A stretch of 64,000 nt of DNA from Betaproteobacteria bacterium (GTDB lineage: Bacteria > Pseudomonadota > Gammaproteobacteria > Burkholderiales > SG8-41): NCBI GenBank assembly GCA_021730905.1, contig JAKFYK010000061.1:1-64000 (forward strand). Direction: 5' to 3'. Made by a program: the position numbers and the translations under genes. The first letter of the stretch is position 1; each line of letters begins with the position of its first letter. The notes below the pieces were generated by a model. The model was not told the DNA's origin and did no database searches. It saw nothing but the letters and a program-made list of their open reading frames with translations. Positions 16,420 through 25,737 of this stretch are shown here, piece after piece.

Positions 16420-19400
16420 GATTTCTCCTTTTGACTAAAACGGTAATTTGCAAGACGGGATTCGACCCATTCATAAATCACGGGCAGGATGAGCAACGTG
16501 AGTGCCGTGGAGGTGAGCAGGCCGCCGACCACCACGGTAGCGAGCGGGCGCTGGGTTTCAGCGCCGACGCCACCCGACAGCAGCATCGGCACCAGTCCCA
16601 GTATTGCCACACTTGCGGTCATCAGCACAGGTCGTAGTCGCAATAGGGCGCCTTCGCGGACGGCATCCTGTAGACTCAGATCGCGCGTGACACGCAACTC
16701 ATTGATGAACGACACCAGCACAATGCCGTTCAGCATGGCGACGCCGAACACCGCGATAAAGCCGATGGCGGATGGAACCGACAGGTACTGCCCCGTGATC
16801 GCCAGCGCCAGGACGCCACCGATGATCGCGAAAGGGACGTTGGCAATAATCAGGGTTGCGTAGACGAGTGAATTGAAGGCCGTATAGAGCAGCAGGAAGA
16901 TCAGCCCGATGGTGATGGGCACGATGATCGCGAGCCGCGCGAGAGCCCGTTGCTGGTTCTCAAACGCACCACCCCATTCGATCCAGTAGCCTTCTGGCAG
17001 CTTAACCTCACTGCGGAGCTTGGCTTCTGCTTCCTTGACGAAACCGTCCACGTCCCTGCCACGCACATCCATCTGGATCACTGCGTAGCGCTGGAGTTGC
17101 TCGCGCCTGACGAAGGAATATCCTTCTTCCGTTTCTATAGTTGCGAGTCTCGATAGCGGAACCAGCGCGCCACTGCTGGTGCGCACGGGCAGTGCGCGCA
17201 GCGCGTCGATGCTGGAACGATGTGACTCATCGAATCGCACGCTGATATCGAAACGGCGAACACCGTCAATCAGTGTCGACACAGCTTTGCCGCCGATTCC
17301 TGTTTGCACCAGTTCCAGTACTTCGTCAGCATTGACGCCATAACGGGCCGTAGCTTCGCGATCCACTCGAATCACAATCTGAGGCTTACCCTGATTGGCT
17401 TCCAAGGACAGGTCCGCGACGCCGGACACCTTTCCCAATGAGCGTTTCATCTCGCCGGCCAGGCGATCCAGAGTAGCAAGGTCCGTGCCGTAGACCTTGA
17501 GTGCCAGGGTTGCCCGCACCCCGGAAATAAGCTCCTCCACCCGCATCTGGATAGGTTGAGTTGCGCCTGCTACCACGGTGGGCAATGCCTGCTCCAGGGC
17601 CTCCTGCATTTCGCGCGATAGTTCCGGCATCGACATGCGTTTAGGCCATTCCGATTCGGGTTTGACGTCGATCAGGACTTCCATGTAGTTCACGTCAGCC
17701 GTTTCGCCTTTTTCTGCGCGACCGATGGTCGCCACCACCGACTTGGTCTGCGGAAACTGCTTTTTAAGAGCGGTATTCAACTGTTGCGATACGCGAACCG
17801 ATTCATCGAGCGAGGTGGCGGGAATTCCGGTCACGCGAAACATGATTTCCCCTTCCTGCAGCGTGGGCATGAACTCCTTGCCGAGGAACGGGAAAATCGA
17901 CAGTGAAACAGCGAGTAATACAACGGCAGTCCCCACGACGGTGCGGCGATGGGAAAGCACCCAGTCCAGCATGGGGGTATAGGCTCGTCGCGCCAGTGAA
18001 AGCAGCCAAGTATCCTTTTCAGCTTGCGGCTTGAGCAGCATCGAGGCCAGTACCGGCACCAGCGTGAGGCTCAATATCAGGGAGCCAGCCATGGCGAACG
18101 TGATGGCATAGGCCATGGGTTTGAATAGCTTGCCTTCCAGCCCGGTAAGCGCAAACAAAGGCAGGAATACGACGATGATGATCAGGATCGCGAACGAGAT
18201 GGGTTGTGCCATTGCCTGCGCCGCATGCAACACGACTTCTCCCTGCGAGGCGCCGGCGTGTTTGTGTGCGAGCTGGCGGAACGCGTTTTCGACCATCACC
18301 ACGGCACCATCGACCATCATGCCGATGCCGATGGAAAGCCCGGCAAGCGACATCAGGTTCGCCGACATGCCGAAGCGTTCCATGCAAATGAAGGCAAATA
18401 GCATGGCGAGCGGTAGCGTAACGATGACCACCAGTGCGGAACGGAATTCACCCAGAAAGAGAAACAGGATGATGGCGACGAGTATGGCGCCCTCGATCAG
18501 CGTGTTGCGCGCCGTATTGAGCGCCTTATCCACGATATCGGTGCGGTCGTAGACCGGATTGATGGTCACGCCTTTCGGTAATGACTGCTGGGCAATGGCC
18601 AGTTTCTTTTTGACGGCCTCGACGACATTCGCTGCGTTCTCCCCGATACGCGCGAGTGCGATGCCGAGCACGACTTCTTCTCCGTCACGGGTGACAGCGC
18701 CAAAGCGTGGAGCAGGGCCTTCCACGACTTTTGCCACATCCCGGACATAAATAGGTGCCCCTTCTCTGGTGGCAAGTACGACATTGCCGATATCGGTAGT
18801 TCCGGACAGCAGCCCAAGACCGCGGACTAAATACTGTTCTGATCCCAGGTTGACCGTTTGCCCACCGACCTGCCGGTTGTTTGCGGTCAGCTTTTCCATG
18901 ACTTCCTTGAATCCGATACCGAACTTGACCAGTTTTGCGGGGTCGATCAGCACCTGATACTGTTTCTCGTGACCGCCCCAGGTGGTGACATCGTCAACAC
19001 CGGGAGCGGTACGCAGCAGCAACCGCACGCTCCAATCGTGCAGTGTTCGCAACTCCATGGCGGAGAGTTTTTTGTCAGCGGATTCGATGGTGTACCAGAA
19101 CACCTGACCGAGTCCCGAACTGTTAGGGCCAAGCTCCGGCTCGCCGTAGCCCTGGGGAATGCGCTCCTTGGCTTCGATCAGTTTTTCACCCACGAGGCGC
19201 CGGGCAAACCAGATGTCCACGTCGTCCTTAAAATACACACCCACGTACGACAGGCCGAATAAGGAGACCGAGCGGATGACCTCAACACCGGGCAAGCCGG
19301 CCAGAGCAGTCTCGATGGGGAAGGTGAGTAGTTTCTCTACGTCCTCTGCTGCAAGGCCGGGAGACTCGGTGTAAACGTTGACCTGGTTTGGTGTTACATC

Positions 19401-19520
19401 GGGAAATGCGTCGACGGGCACTTTCCGTAACGACTGAATGCCTACAAATACCAAGCCGACAAACAATACGAGGACCAGCACGCGATAGCGCAATGAAGCG
19501 GAAACAATCCAGTTAAGCAT
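16416..19520 (-). CDS. czcA: CzcA-like heavy-metal RND efflux pump
   Basis: The 1034-residue protein is a full-length HME-RND transporter (12 membrane helices, two large periplasmic loops) driven by the proton motive force. The TM4 motif reads GIGMMVDGAVVMVEN with D404 and E411. HME1 pumps (Zn/Co/Cd) have DFG and HME4 pumps (Cu/Ag) have AIG at the first triplet, so this one fits neither exactly. The CusA methionine triad is incomplete, which favours divalent cations. It is preceded by adaptor and outer-membrane genes. Confidence 0.9.
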   Translation of the reverse strand: MLNWIVSASLRYRVLVLVLFVGLVFVGIQSLRKVPVDAFPDVTPNQVNVYTESPGLAAEDVEKLLTFPIETALAGLPGVEVIRSVSLFGLSYVGVYFKDDVDIWFARRLVGEKLIEAKERIPQGYGEPELGPNSSGLGQVFWYTIESADKKLSAMELRTLHDWSVRLLLRTAPGVDDVTTWGGHEKQYQVLIDPAKLVKFGIGFKEVMEKLTANNRQVGGQTVNLGSEQYLVRGLGLLSGTTDIGNVVLATREGAPIYVRDVAKVVEGPAPRFGAVTRDGEEVVLGIALARIGENAANVVEAVKKKLAIAQQSLPKGVTINPVYDRTDIVDKALNTARNTLIEGAILVAIILFLFLGEFRSALVVIVTLPLAMLFAFICMERFGMSANLMSLAGLSIGIGMMVDGAVVMVENAFRQLAHKHAGASQGEVVLHAAQAMAQPISFAILIIIVVFLPLFALTGLEGKLFKPMAYAITFAMAGSLILSLTLVPVLASMLLKPQAEKDTWLLSLARRAYTPMLDWVLSHRRTVVGTAVVLLAVSLSIFPFLGKEFMPTLQEGEIMFRVTGIPATSLDESVRVSQQLNTALKKQFPQTKSVVATIGRAEKGETADVNYMEVLIDVKPESEWPKRMSMPELSREMQEALEQALPTVVAGATQPIQMRVEELISGVRATLALKVYGTDLATLDRLAGEMKRSLGKVSGVADLSLEANQGKPQIVIRVDREATARYGVNADEVLELVQTGIGGKAVSTLIDGVRRFDISVRFDESHRSSIDALRALPVRTSSGALVPLSRLATIETEEGYSFVRREQLQRYAVIQMDVRGRDVDGFVKEAEAKLRSEVKLPEGYWIEWGGAFENQQRALARLAIIVPITIGLIFLLLYTAFNSLVYATLIIANVPFAIIGGVLALAITGQYLSVPSAIGFIAVFGVAMLNGIVLVSFINELRVTRDLSLQDAVREGALLRLRPVLMTASVAILGLVPMLLSGGVGAETQRPLATVVVGGLLTSTALTLLILPVIYEWVESRLANYRFSQKEKS

Positions 19521-19529
19521 CTTGCCCTC

Positions 19530-20786
19530 TCAGTGTGCGTGGCCTTCGCCGATTTGTGATTTCAGTTGCCTCGCCTTGAGGGCATACACCCCTTCGACCA
19601 CGACCAACTCGCCGGCTTTTACCCCAGATTTGACGACGACACGGCCGCCTTGCTGTTCCGCGATTTCGATGGCGCGCGCGCCAAACCCTTCGCCTTCCTC
19701 CACAAATACCGTGGGCAGGCCCTGAATCAGCGTGACGGCGGAGGCGGGCAAGGCCAACACCTTGCGCGTGCTGTCCGTTGCTATGGCAGCCGTGGCGAAC
19801 ATCTCCGGCTTCAATTCGCCCTTCGGATTGGGCACTTCGATACGAGCGCGGACTGTGCGCGTTTCCTTGTCCATCATTGCGCCGACGTAGGTAACCCTGC
19901 CCGTAAATACCGTGTTGGGATAGGCGGTGACGCTGACTTTAGCGGCAGCGCCGGCGTGTACACGCGCCAAGTCTTTTTCCACGATGTCCGCTTCGATCCA
20001 CAGCACCGAAAGATTGGCGATTGTGAATATCGGGTCATCAGGTCGCGCGAGTTCACCGATACGCGCTTTCTTTTCGATAATCACACCGGCCAGAGGTGCG
20101 ACCAGCGAGAAGGTGGAGACGGCGGATTCTCCGGGCGCTCCCCGTGCCGCGATGCCGAGCATGCGTAGTTTGTCTGTTGTTGCGACAAGCTGCGCTCGCG
20201 CTTTATCGTGCTCCGCGCGTATGCGCTGGTATTCCTTGGTGGCGATGATCTGATCGGCGTGCAGCCGTTCAGCCCGTTCAAGGGCCGTGGCGGCGAGCCT
20301 GGATTCTGTGACAGCCAACAGGTAGGCCGAGTGGGCCTCGCCCACCTCGATACTGTCGAGCACCGCCAATACCTGCCCCGCTTTAACCGCGTCCCCCAGG
20401 CGCGCGGGCGCCTGCACCAGTCGTCCCGGCACGCGGGGTGCCATTCGCACTACGGCATCCTGATTAGGTTTTACCGTGGCAGTGACGACGAGTTCGTCCT
20501 TTATTTCGGCTTCTTCCAGTGTTTCGCTGCGGATACCAGCGCGCTGAATTTCCTCCTGCGAGAGTTTCAGAAGTCCTTCATCGCGGTGTTCATCTTTTTT
20601 GGCACCCGCTTTTTCGGCCTTGCCGTCGTGGCCGTACTTGTCTTCCTTGGTGGCGGATTTTCCCGCGGCGTTCGAGGACTGAGGAGTGTCTGATTTCCCG
20701 CAGCCAGTCAGGACTATGCTCAATGCAAGCACGGCAGTAGTGGTGCTGATCAATAAATGGCGCATGTTCTTGTTCCTGATATTCAT
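19530..20786 (-). CDS. czcB: CzcB-like periplasmic adaptor lipoprotein
   Basis: The ATG at 20786 overlaps the czcC-like stop (ATGA) and gives 418 residues. The leader ends in a lipobox (LTGC). A charged His/Lys linker (KYGHDGKAEKAGAKKDEHRDE) follows, then the membrane-fusion-protein core with lipoyl halves and a long hairpin (about 150-250). It would link the RND pump to the outer-membrane channel. An upstream reading frame extends into czcC and was not used. Confidence 0.9.
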   Translation of the reverse strand: MNIRNKNMRHLLISTTTAVLALSIVLTGCGKSDTPQSSNAAGKSATKEDKYGHDGKAEKAGAKKDEHRDEGLLKLSQEEIQRAGIRSETLEEAEIKDELVVTATVKPNQDAVVRMAPRVPGRLVQAPARLGDAVKAGQVLAVLDSIEVGEAHSAYLLAVTESRLAATALERAERLHADQIIATKEYQRIRAEHDKARAQLVATTDKLRMLGIAARGAPGESAVSTFSLVAPLAGVIIEKKARIGELARPDDPIFTIANLSVLWIEADIVEKDLARVHAGAAAKVSVTAYPNTVFTGRVTYVGAMMDKETRTVRARIEVPNPKGELKPEMFATAAIATDSTRKVLALPASAVTLIQGLPTVFVEEGEGFGARAIEIAEQQGGRVVVKSGVKAGELVVVEGVYALKARQLKSQIGEGHAH

Positions 20787-22096
20787 TGAGGTTTTTCCGA
20801 TATCCAGCCGGCGGCGCGTTCCAGCGCAATCTGTGTGAGTCGCAGTTCTGTTTCGACTTCCAGCATGTCGCGTCGGCCATCCAGCACTTGGCGATTGACC
20901 AGCAACAGATCGGTGAGATTGATTTCGCCCGCCTGGAACGCGATTTGCGAAAGGCGCAGGTTGTCCTCCAGAGGCGGCAGGACGCGGCTCCTTAACCCTT
21001 GGGCACGCGACACAAGCTGCTGATAGCGGGTCCACTGCGTCAGGACGGCAGCACGAATATCCCGTTCGCCGGCCTGGCGTTCGATTTGTATCTGGGTCAG
21101 CTCTGCGGTGGCTTTGCCAATACCGGACTGATTGCGTTTGAATAGTGGAAGGGGAACGGATACCGACAATCCGATGACACGTTCACGCAAATCCGACGGG
21201 CCATCACGTGCGACGTTGATGCCCAGTGTCACATCCGGATAAACGCTTGCGCGCTCAAGATCGAGCCGGCTGCGGGCCGCACTTTCGCGCTTTGCCTGTG
21301 CGGTGAGTTGCGGTCGTTGCGCTGCCTGCGCCACCAGCGCGTCTCGTTGATAGCTGACAGGGCGTAACAGTTCCCCGCGTAACTGTGGCCGCGCGGCTGG
21401 TTGTAACTGGAGCAGTTGCGCAAGTTCAGCCTGCGCTGTGACCAGTTGCTCATCCAGTGCCGCGAGTTGATTGCGTGTGCGTTCCGCCTCGACCTTGGCG
21501 ACATTGCCTTCGATTCGGCTTGCTTCGCCTGCAGAAACGCGTTTACCTATTGCCTGAGAGGCATTTTCAACGAGTTTCAGGTTCTCGCGTTCGATAGCGA
21601 TGCGGCGTTGCAGTGCCAGCACTTTGACGAAACGTTCTTCAACATCTGCGCGTAGCTGCTGGCGCAATTCGGCAATTGCGTCATCAACCGATGCGAGATC
21701 ATCCCGCGCGGCGTTGAGCCGGTGCGTCTTCTGTCCGGCTATCTCGAACGTTTGCGAAAGGCCCAAGGCCCACTCGCGATAGCGTTGATCTGACCCTCCC
21801 GCTTGGGGTGCAGTGCGACGATTGAGTTCGTAGGCGAGTTCAGGGTTGTGCCAGAGTAACGCGTGACTGTCTGCGTATTGTCCCTCTGCGGCAATTTTTC
21901 CGGCGCGAGCGGATTGCAGTGCAGGGTTCGACTGTTCCGCCAGCCGCCATGCTTCTTCCAGCGTCAGTGCAGCGGTGGATACCGATGCCTCGGCCTGACG
22001 CAAAGTCGCGGGTGCTGCATCATGCGTTTGTGCATAAATACCATTTGAAATCAATGCTGTGGCATAAAAGCCCAGCAAAACCACCTTGCGTTTCAT
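20783..22096 (-). CDS. czcC: CzcC-like outer-membrane efflux protein
   Basis: A 437-residue TolC/OEP protein with a signal peptide (ending IYA). The helical repeats include TLEEAWRLAEQSNPALQSARA and, in the second half, RASVYPDVTLGINVARDGP and SVPLPLFKRNQ, typical of CzcC and CusC. It forms the outer-membrane duct of the tripartite system. It is first of the three structural genes and lies 91 bases after the CzcI-like gene. Confidence 0.9.
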   Translation of the reverse strand: MKRKVVLLGFYATALISNGIYAQTHDAAPATLRQAEASVSTAALTLEEAWRLAEQSNPALQSARAGKIAAEGQYADSHALLWHNPELAYELNRRTAPQAGGSDQRYREWALGLSQTFEIAGQKTHRLNAARDDLASVDDAIAELRQQLRADVEERFVKVLALQRRIAIERENLKLVENASQAIGKRVSAGEASRIEGNVAKVEAERTRNQLAALDEQLVTAQAELAQLLQLQPAARPQLRGELLRPVSYQRDALVAQAAQRPQLTAQAKRESAARSRLDLERASVYPDVTLGINVARDGPSDLRERVIGLSVSVPLPLFKRNQSGIGKATAELTQIQIERQAGERDIRAAVLTQWTRYQQLVSRAQGLRSRVLPPLEDNLRLSQIAFQAGEINLTDLLLVNRQVLDGRRDMLEVETELRLTQIALERAAGWISEKPQ

Positions 22097-22187
22097 CGCC
22101 TTCTCCAGAAATAAACACAGAGATTCGGCGAAACGAGGCCGGCTAACCGCTATTCAGGTGCCGATGATCAATACCCGTCTCGCCACA

Positions 22188-22547
22188 TTAAGCGGCGACG
22201 GGCCATTTGGGACGTTCGGGTTCGTCCGGAAGGAGAGAAGAGAAGGGACCGGTGTCCGAAAGCCAGGACACGGAAGTCGATATCGGCAAATTGCCGAGGG
22301 TGTCGTTGCTTACCGGAAATGCCGAGCAGAAAGTGTGGCTGATGCTGCAATGGGCATGGGGTTTACTCGTGCCATCGCCATTTTCCGGGTCGGGAATCGT
22401 GGAGGACCCATGATCACGATCTGTGTGGTGGCCGGGGTGATTTTGTTCGGTTGGCGCGGTTTCATGCTTGCAGTACGCCGCAACGGCAGTCGTCGTCCAC
22501 GCCAGTGGCAGGGCAATCAACAAAACTATTGCGAGTAACCTCTTCAT
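22188..22547 (-). CDS. czcI: CzcI-like exported His/Cys-rich small protein
   Basis: The 119-residue product has a signal peptide (about 1-23) followed by YCKHETAP, a His-rich segment (NHPGHHTDRDH), HCSISHTFCS and the end DEPERPKWPVAA. This arrangement matches CzcI of Cupriavidus czc operons, a periplasmic protein thought to influence czc expression. It is the first gene of the czcICBA-like row and lies 81 bases after the CadA-type ATPase gene. Confidence 0.75.
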   Translation of the reverse strand: MKRLLAIVLLIALPLAWTTTAVAAYCKHETAPTEQNHPGHHTDRDHGSSTIPDPENGDGTSKPHAHCSISHTFCSAFPVSNDTLGNLPISTSVSWLSDTGPFSSLLPDEPERPKWPVAA

Positions 22548-22628
22548 GTTCAGTACTATAACCTATTTTGATTTCTTCGTGATTTCTGAATGGCTGAAGT
22601 AAGCTGGTTTAGATCTTTTGTAGTCAAC

Positions 22629-24845
22629 TCATACATCCTGGGTTGCCCGTACGACATTCGTAGGATCGCGCAGCAACCGCAATCCGTTGAATACTACGAT
22701 GAGGCTTGCCCCCATATCCGCGAATACGGCGAGCCACAAACTGGTATGGCCAGTAAAGGTAAGCGCGAAGAAGACTACTTTGACACCGATGGCAAAAACA
22801 ATGTTCTGCCAAAGAATTCCAGACGTTTTCCGGGACAGGGCAATGAATTCCGGCAGCTTGCGCAGATCGTCCTGCATCAACGCTACATCTGCGGTTTCTA
22901 TCGCAGTGTCGGTGCCTGCTGCGCCCATCGCAAACCCGATGCTCGATTTGGCGAGCGCCGGCGCATCGTTCACCCCGTCGCCCACCATGCCGACCGGCCC
23001 GCGTTCGAGCAGCGTGGTAATGACCGAGAGCTTGTCTTCCGGCAGCAACTCGCCCTGAACTTCGGTGATGCCTACTTGTTTAGCGATCGCCTGTGCGGTT
23101 TTGACGTTGTCGCCTGTCAGCATGACAGGTGTAATCCCGAATGCCCGCAGCGATGCCACGGCTTCTCGAGTGCTATCGCGCACCGTATCCGCGACCGCCA
23201 GCACCGCAATCGGGCCGTTTATGTTGCTGAGAATCACTGCGGTCTTGGCCTCGGCTTCGAGGCGATCCAGGGTGCGTTCCACCTCCGGAGTACACTTTCC
23301 GAGTTCCTCGATCAGCCGATGATTGCCGATGTAGTAAGTCTGGCCGTCGATGCCTCCCTTGACGCCGCGTCCAGGCAGTGCCTCGAAACCAGTTACGGAG
23401 GCATGTGGGCGATTTTCGTATCCGGCAACGATGGCTGCCGCCACCGGATGCTCGGAGAGCGCATCAAGGCTTGCCGCGATCCGTAGCACTTCCTCCCGCG
23501 TCGCGGCGCCGAACGGGATCACGTCAGTCAGCACTGGCTTGCCGTGCGTGATTGTTCCGGTTTTGTCGAGCGCGACCGATTTCAGAAGTCGGCCCTGTTC
23601 AAGATAGATCCCGCCTTTTACGAGTATGCCGCGCCGCGCCGCCGCTGTCAGTCCGCTTACCACGGTTACCGGCGTGGAAATTACCAATGCGCACGGACAG
23701 GCGATGACCAGCAGCACCAGCGCTTTGTAAATCCAATCAAACCATGGCGCGGCGAACGCGAGCGGCGGTACTATGGCTACCAGCAGCGCGATTGCGAATA
23801 CGATTGGCGTGTAAACGCGTGCGAACTGATCGACGAAGCGCTGCGTGGGCGCGCGCTGGCTCTGCGCTTCCTGCACCGCGCGTGCGATGCGGTCGAGCAT
23901 GGTGGCGCCCTTGGCAGCGCTGACACGGAATTCGAGGACACCACGCTCGTTGATGGTACCGGCGAACAACGGATCCCCGGCACGCTTTTCGACGGGCATG
24001 CTCTCGCCTGTGATGGGTGCCTGGTTGACCCATGACTGCCCCGTCACTACCGCGCCGTCGAGCGCCAGCCGCTCGCCGGGCTTTACGCGTACGGTTGCGC
24101 CCACTGCCACGTACTGCGCGCTCGTTTCCAGCCACGATCCATCGGCCTGCAGTACCATGGCAGTCTCTGGCGCGAGTGCCATCAGTCCGCGAATGGCGTT
24201 GCGCGCGCGGTCGAGGCTCATCGCTTCGATCATTTCCGCGAGGCCGAAAAGCCAGATCACTACAGCGGCTTCGGGCCACTCTCCGATCAGCACTGCGCCG
24301 ATCACGGCGACCGTCATCAGAAGATTGATGTTGAGAGTGAAGGTCTTCAGCGCGATCCAGCCCTTCTTCAGCGTGTGCAGCCCTCCTGCCAGGACTGCGA
24401 TGATCGCGAGGACGCCCACGGCTATGGACGTTTCATTGCCGGTTGCGTAGGCGGCTACTTCCGCGCTGATTGCCGCTACACCTGCAACAGCCGTCAGAAG
24501 CCACTGCTTGCGGGACACGGCGGGTGCCGTCTCCACAGTACTGGCCGTTACCGAACCATCCGGCTTCTGGAGCACAGGGGCCATGCCCAGCCCCGTGATC
24601 GCGGACGTGATCGGCTCTAGGTTATCCAGGGTGTGCTCGACTTTGAGTATTCGATCCATCAGGTTGAACTCAAGAGCGTTTACACCCGCGATGTTTCCAA
24701 GTGCCTTGCGCAGCAGCGCTTCCTCGGTCGGGCAATCCATCTGCTCAATAAGGAAAATTGCCCGGTTTGCCTGCCGCGAGCGATCCGGCGGAGCAACGGA
24801 CGATGGCGCTTGCGCTGCGCAACAACTGGGTTCGCATTTTTCCAT
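22629..24845 (-). CDS. cadA: CadA/ZntA-type P1B ATPase (Zn/Cd/Pb export)
   Basis: The 738-residue protein starts with a cysteine cluster (CEPSCC) and one HMA domain whose metal motif is MDCPTEE (C38). The core has CPC at C383-P-C385 (IACPCALVISTP), phosphorylated D427 (DKTGT) and GDGVNDAP. The MDCPTEE motif and the C-terminal SLWLAVFADMGASLIVVFNGLRLL are typical of divalent Zn/Cd/Pb exporters. A CadR-type regulator is divergent, with a MerR-type promoter between. The czcI-like gene follows it on the same strand. Confidence 0.93.
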   Translation of the reverse strand: MEKCEPSCCAAQAPSSVAPPDRSRQANRAIFLIEQMDCPTEEALLRKALGNIAGVNALEFNLMDRILKVEHTLDNLEPITSAITGLGMAPVLQKPDGSVTASTVETAPAVSRKQWLLTAVAGVAAISAEVAAYATGNETSIAVGVLAIIAVLAGGLHTLKKGWIALKTFTLNINLLMTVAVIGAVLIGEWPEAAVVIWLFGLAEMIEAMSLDRARNAIRGLMALAPETAMVLQADGSWLETSAQYVAVGATVRVKPGERLALDGAVVTGQSWVNQAPITGESMPVEKRAGDPLFAGTINERGVLEFRVSAAKGATMLDRIARAVQEAQSQRAPTQRFVDQFARVYTPIVFAIALLVAIVPPLAFAAPWFDWIYKALVLLVIACPCALVISTPVTVVSGLTAAARRGILVKGGIYLEQGRLLKSVALDKTGTITHGKPVLTDVIPFGAATREEVLRIAASLDALSEHPVAAAIVAGYENRPHASVTGFEALPGRGVKGGIDGQTYYIGNHRLIEELGKCTPEVERTLDRLEAEAKTAVILSNINGPIAVLAVADTVRDSTREAVASLRAFGITPVMLTGDNVKTAQAIAKQVGITEVQGELLPEDKLSVITTLLERGPVGMVGDGVNDAPALAKSSIGFAMGAAGTDTAIETADVALMQDDLRKLPEFIALSRKTSGILWQNIVFAIGVKVVFFALTFTGHTSLWLAVFADMGASLIVVFNGLRLLRDPTNVVRATQDV

Positions 24846-24877
24846 TGGAATACCCTATTTGCGTAACTTCGCTTGCT

Positions 24878-24908
24878 ATTTGAAACCTTGTAGCCGGTTC
24901 AGGGTCAA
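24878..24908 (-). promoter_or_regulatory. CadR-type promoter/operator of the CadA ATPase
   Basis: On the minus strand a -35 TTGACC (24903-24908) and a -10 TCAAAT (24878-24883) are 19 bp apart. The imperfect dyad ACCTTGTAGCCGGTTCAGGGT (plus-strand reading, 24885-24905) fills the spacer and resembles PbrR/CadR operators. The divergent cadR start is at 24942. Confidence 0.8.
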
Positions 24909-24941
24909 GCATTAAAATAGGGCACATGATTGGAGGTAATT

Positions 24942-25397
24942 ATGCGCATTGGTGAACTTTCGGAGGCGACCGGCGTGGATGTCGAAACCATCCGCTACTA
25001 CGAGCGCGAAGGACTGCTTGCAGCGCCTGTGCGTCAGGCAAATGGCTACCGCGCCTATGGCACCAGTCAACTTGAACGGCTGGCGTTTATCCGCCATTGC
25101 CGTGCGCTTGAAATTCCCCTGGCGGAGATCCGCCGCCTGCTGGATTTTGCCGCTCAACCTGCGGCGGAGTGCGGCGACATCAACCGTCTTATCGACGAAC
25201 AACTGCTCAGGGTTCGGGCGCGGCTGAAGTCGATGCGGGCATTGGAGCGGCAACTCGCGGAATTGCGTAAGCGCTGCGATGTACAACACGTGGTAGGCGA
25301 GTGCGGCATCCTGCATGAACTGGTTGCTGCGGCGCATGGCGAGGCCTGCGCCTGCCATGGTGATGTGCTTTCTGCGGCTAGAAGGAAGAGCAAATGA
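24942..25397 (+). CDS. cadR: CadR/PbrR-type MerR-family regulator
   Basis: GGAGGT six bases before the ATG fixes the start; the protein has 151 residues. It has the MerR winged helix ([25 protein letters not shown]) and the divalent-metal cysteines C77 (AAECGD), C112 (RKRCD) and C121 (GECGILHEL). A C-terminal CACH site (136-139) is like the second metal site of CadR. It would activate the divergent CadA-type ATPase in response to Cd, Pb or Zn. It overlaps the ynfA-like gene by four bases. Confidence 0.92.
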   Translation: MRIGELSEATGVDVETIRYYEREGLLAAPVRQANGYRAYGTSQLERLAFIRHCRALEIPLAEIRRLLDFAAQPAAECGDINRLIDEQLLRVRARLKSMRALERQLAELRKRCDVQHVVGECGILHELVAAAHGEACACHGDVLSAARRKSK

Positions 25398-25735
25398 TTG
25401 AATTCACAAAAACTGCCGGATTGTTTTGCTTGACCGCGATAGCGGAAATTGTGGGCTGCTATCTCCCTTATCTGTGGCTGAAGCAGGACAAGTCCGCATG
25501 GTTGCTGATCCCGGCAGCGTTGTCGCTGGTGATATTTGCGTGGCTGTTAACGCTGCATCCATTTACAGCGGGGCGCACATACGCAGCATACGGTGGAGTC
25601 TACGTCGCGGTCGCGATTGGCTGGTTGTGGTGGGTCGAGCGCATTGAGCCGACACGCTGGGATTTGATTGGTGCCGCAGTGACGATTGCAGGTATGGCGA
25701 TCATCGTCTTGCAACCACAGCACATTAGAATGTGA
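25394..25735 (+). CDS. YnfA/UPF0060-family small membrane protein
   Basis: A 113-residue protein with four membrane helices, matching YnfA (PF02694): [40 protein letters not shown] and [17 protein letters not shown]. The fold is related to small multidrug transporters. The gene is joined to cadR by an ATGA overlap, so it is expressed with the metal regulator; a role in cation tolerance is plausible but unproven. Confidence 0.85.
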   Translation: MIEFTKTAGLFCLTAIAEIVGCYLPYLWLKQDKSAWLLIPAALSLVIFAWLLTLHPFTAGRTYAAYGGVYVAVAIGWLWWVERIEPTRWDLIGAAVTIAGMAIIVLQPQHIRM

Positions 25736-25737
25736 TC

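Noticed and set aside
20787-21035. N-terminal extension of the CzcB-like protein
   Set aside because: It lies wholly within czcC in another frame and precedes the lipoprotein signal; the ATGA overlap gives a better start.
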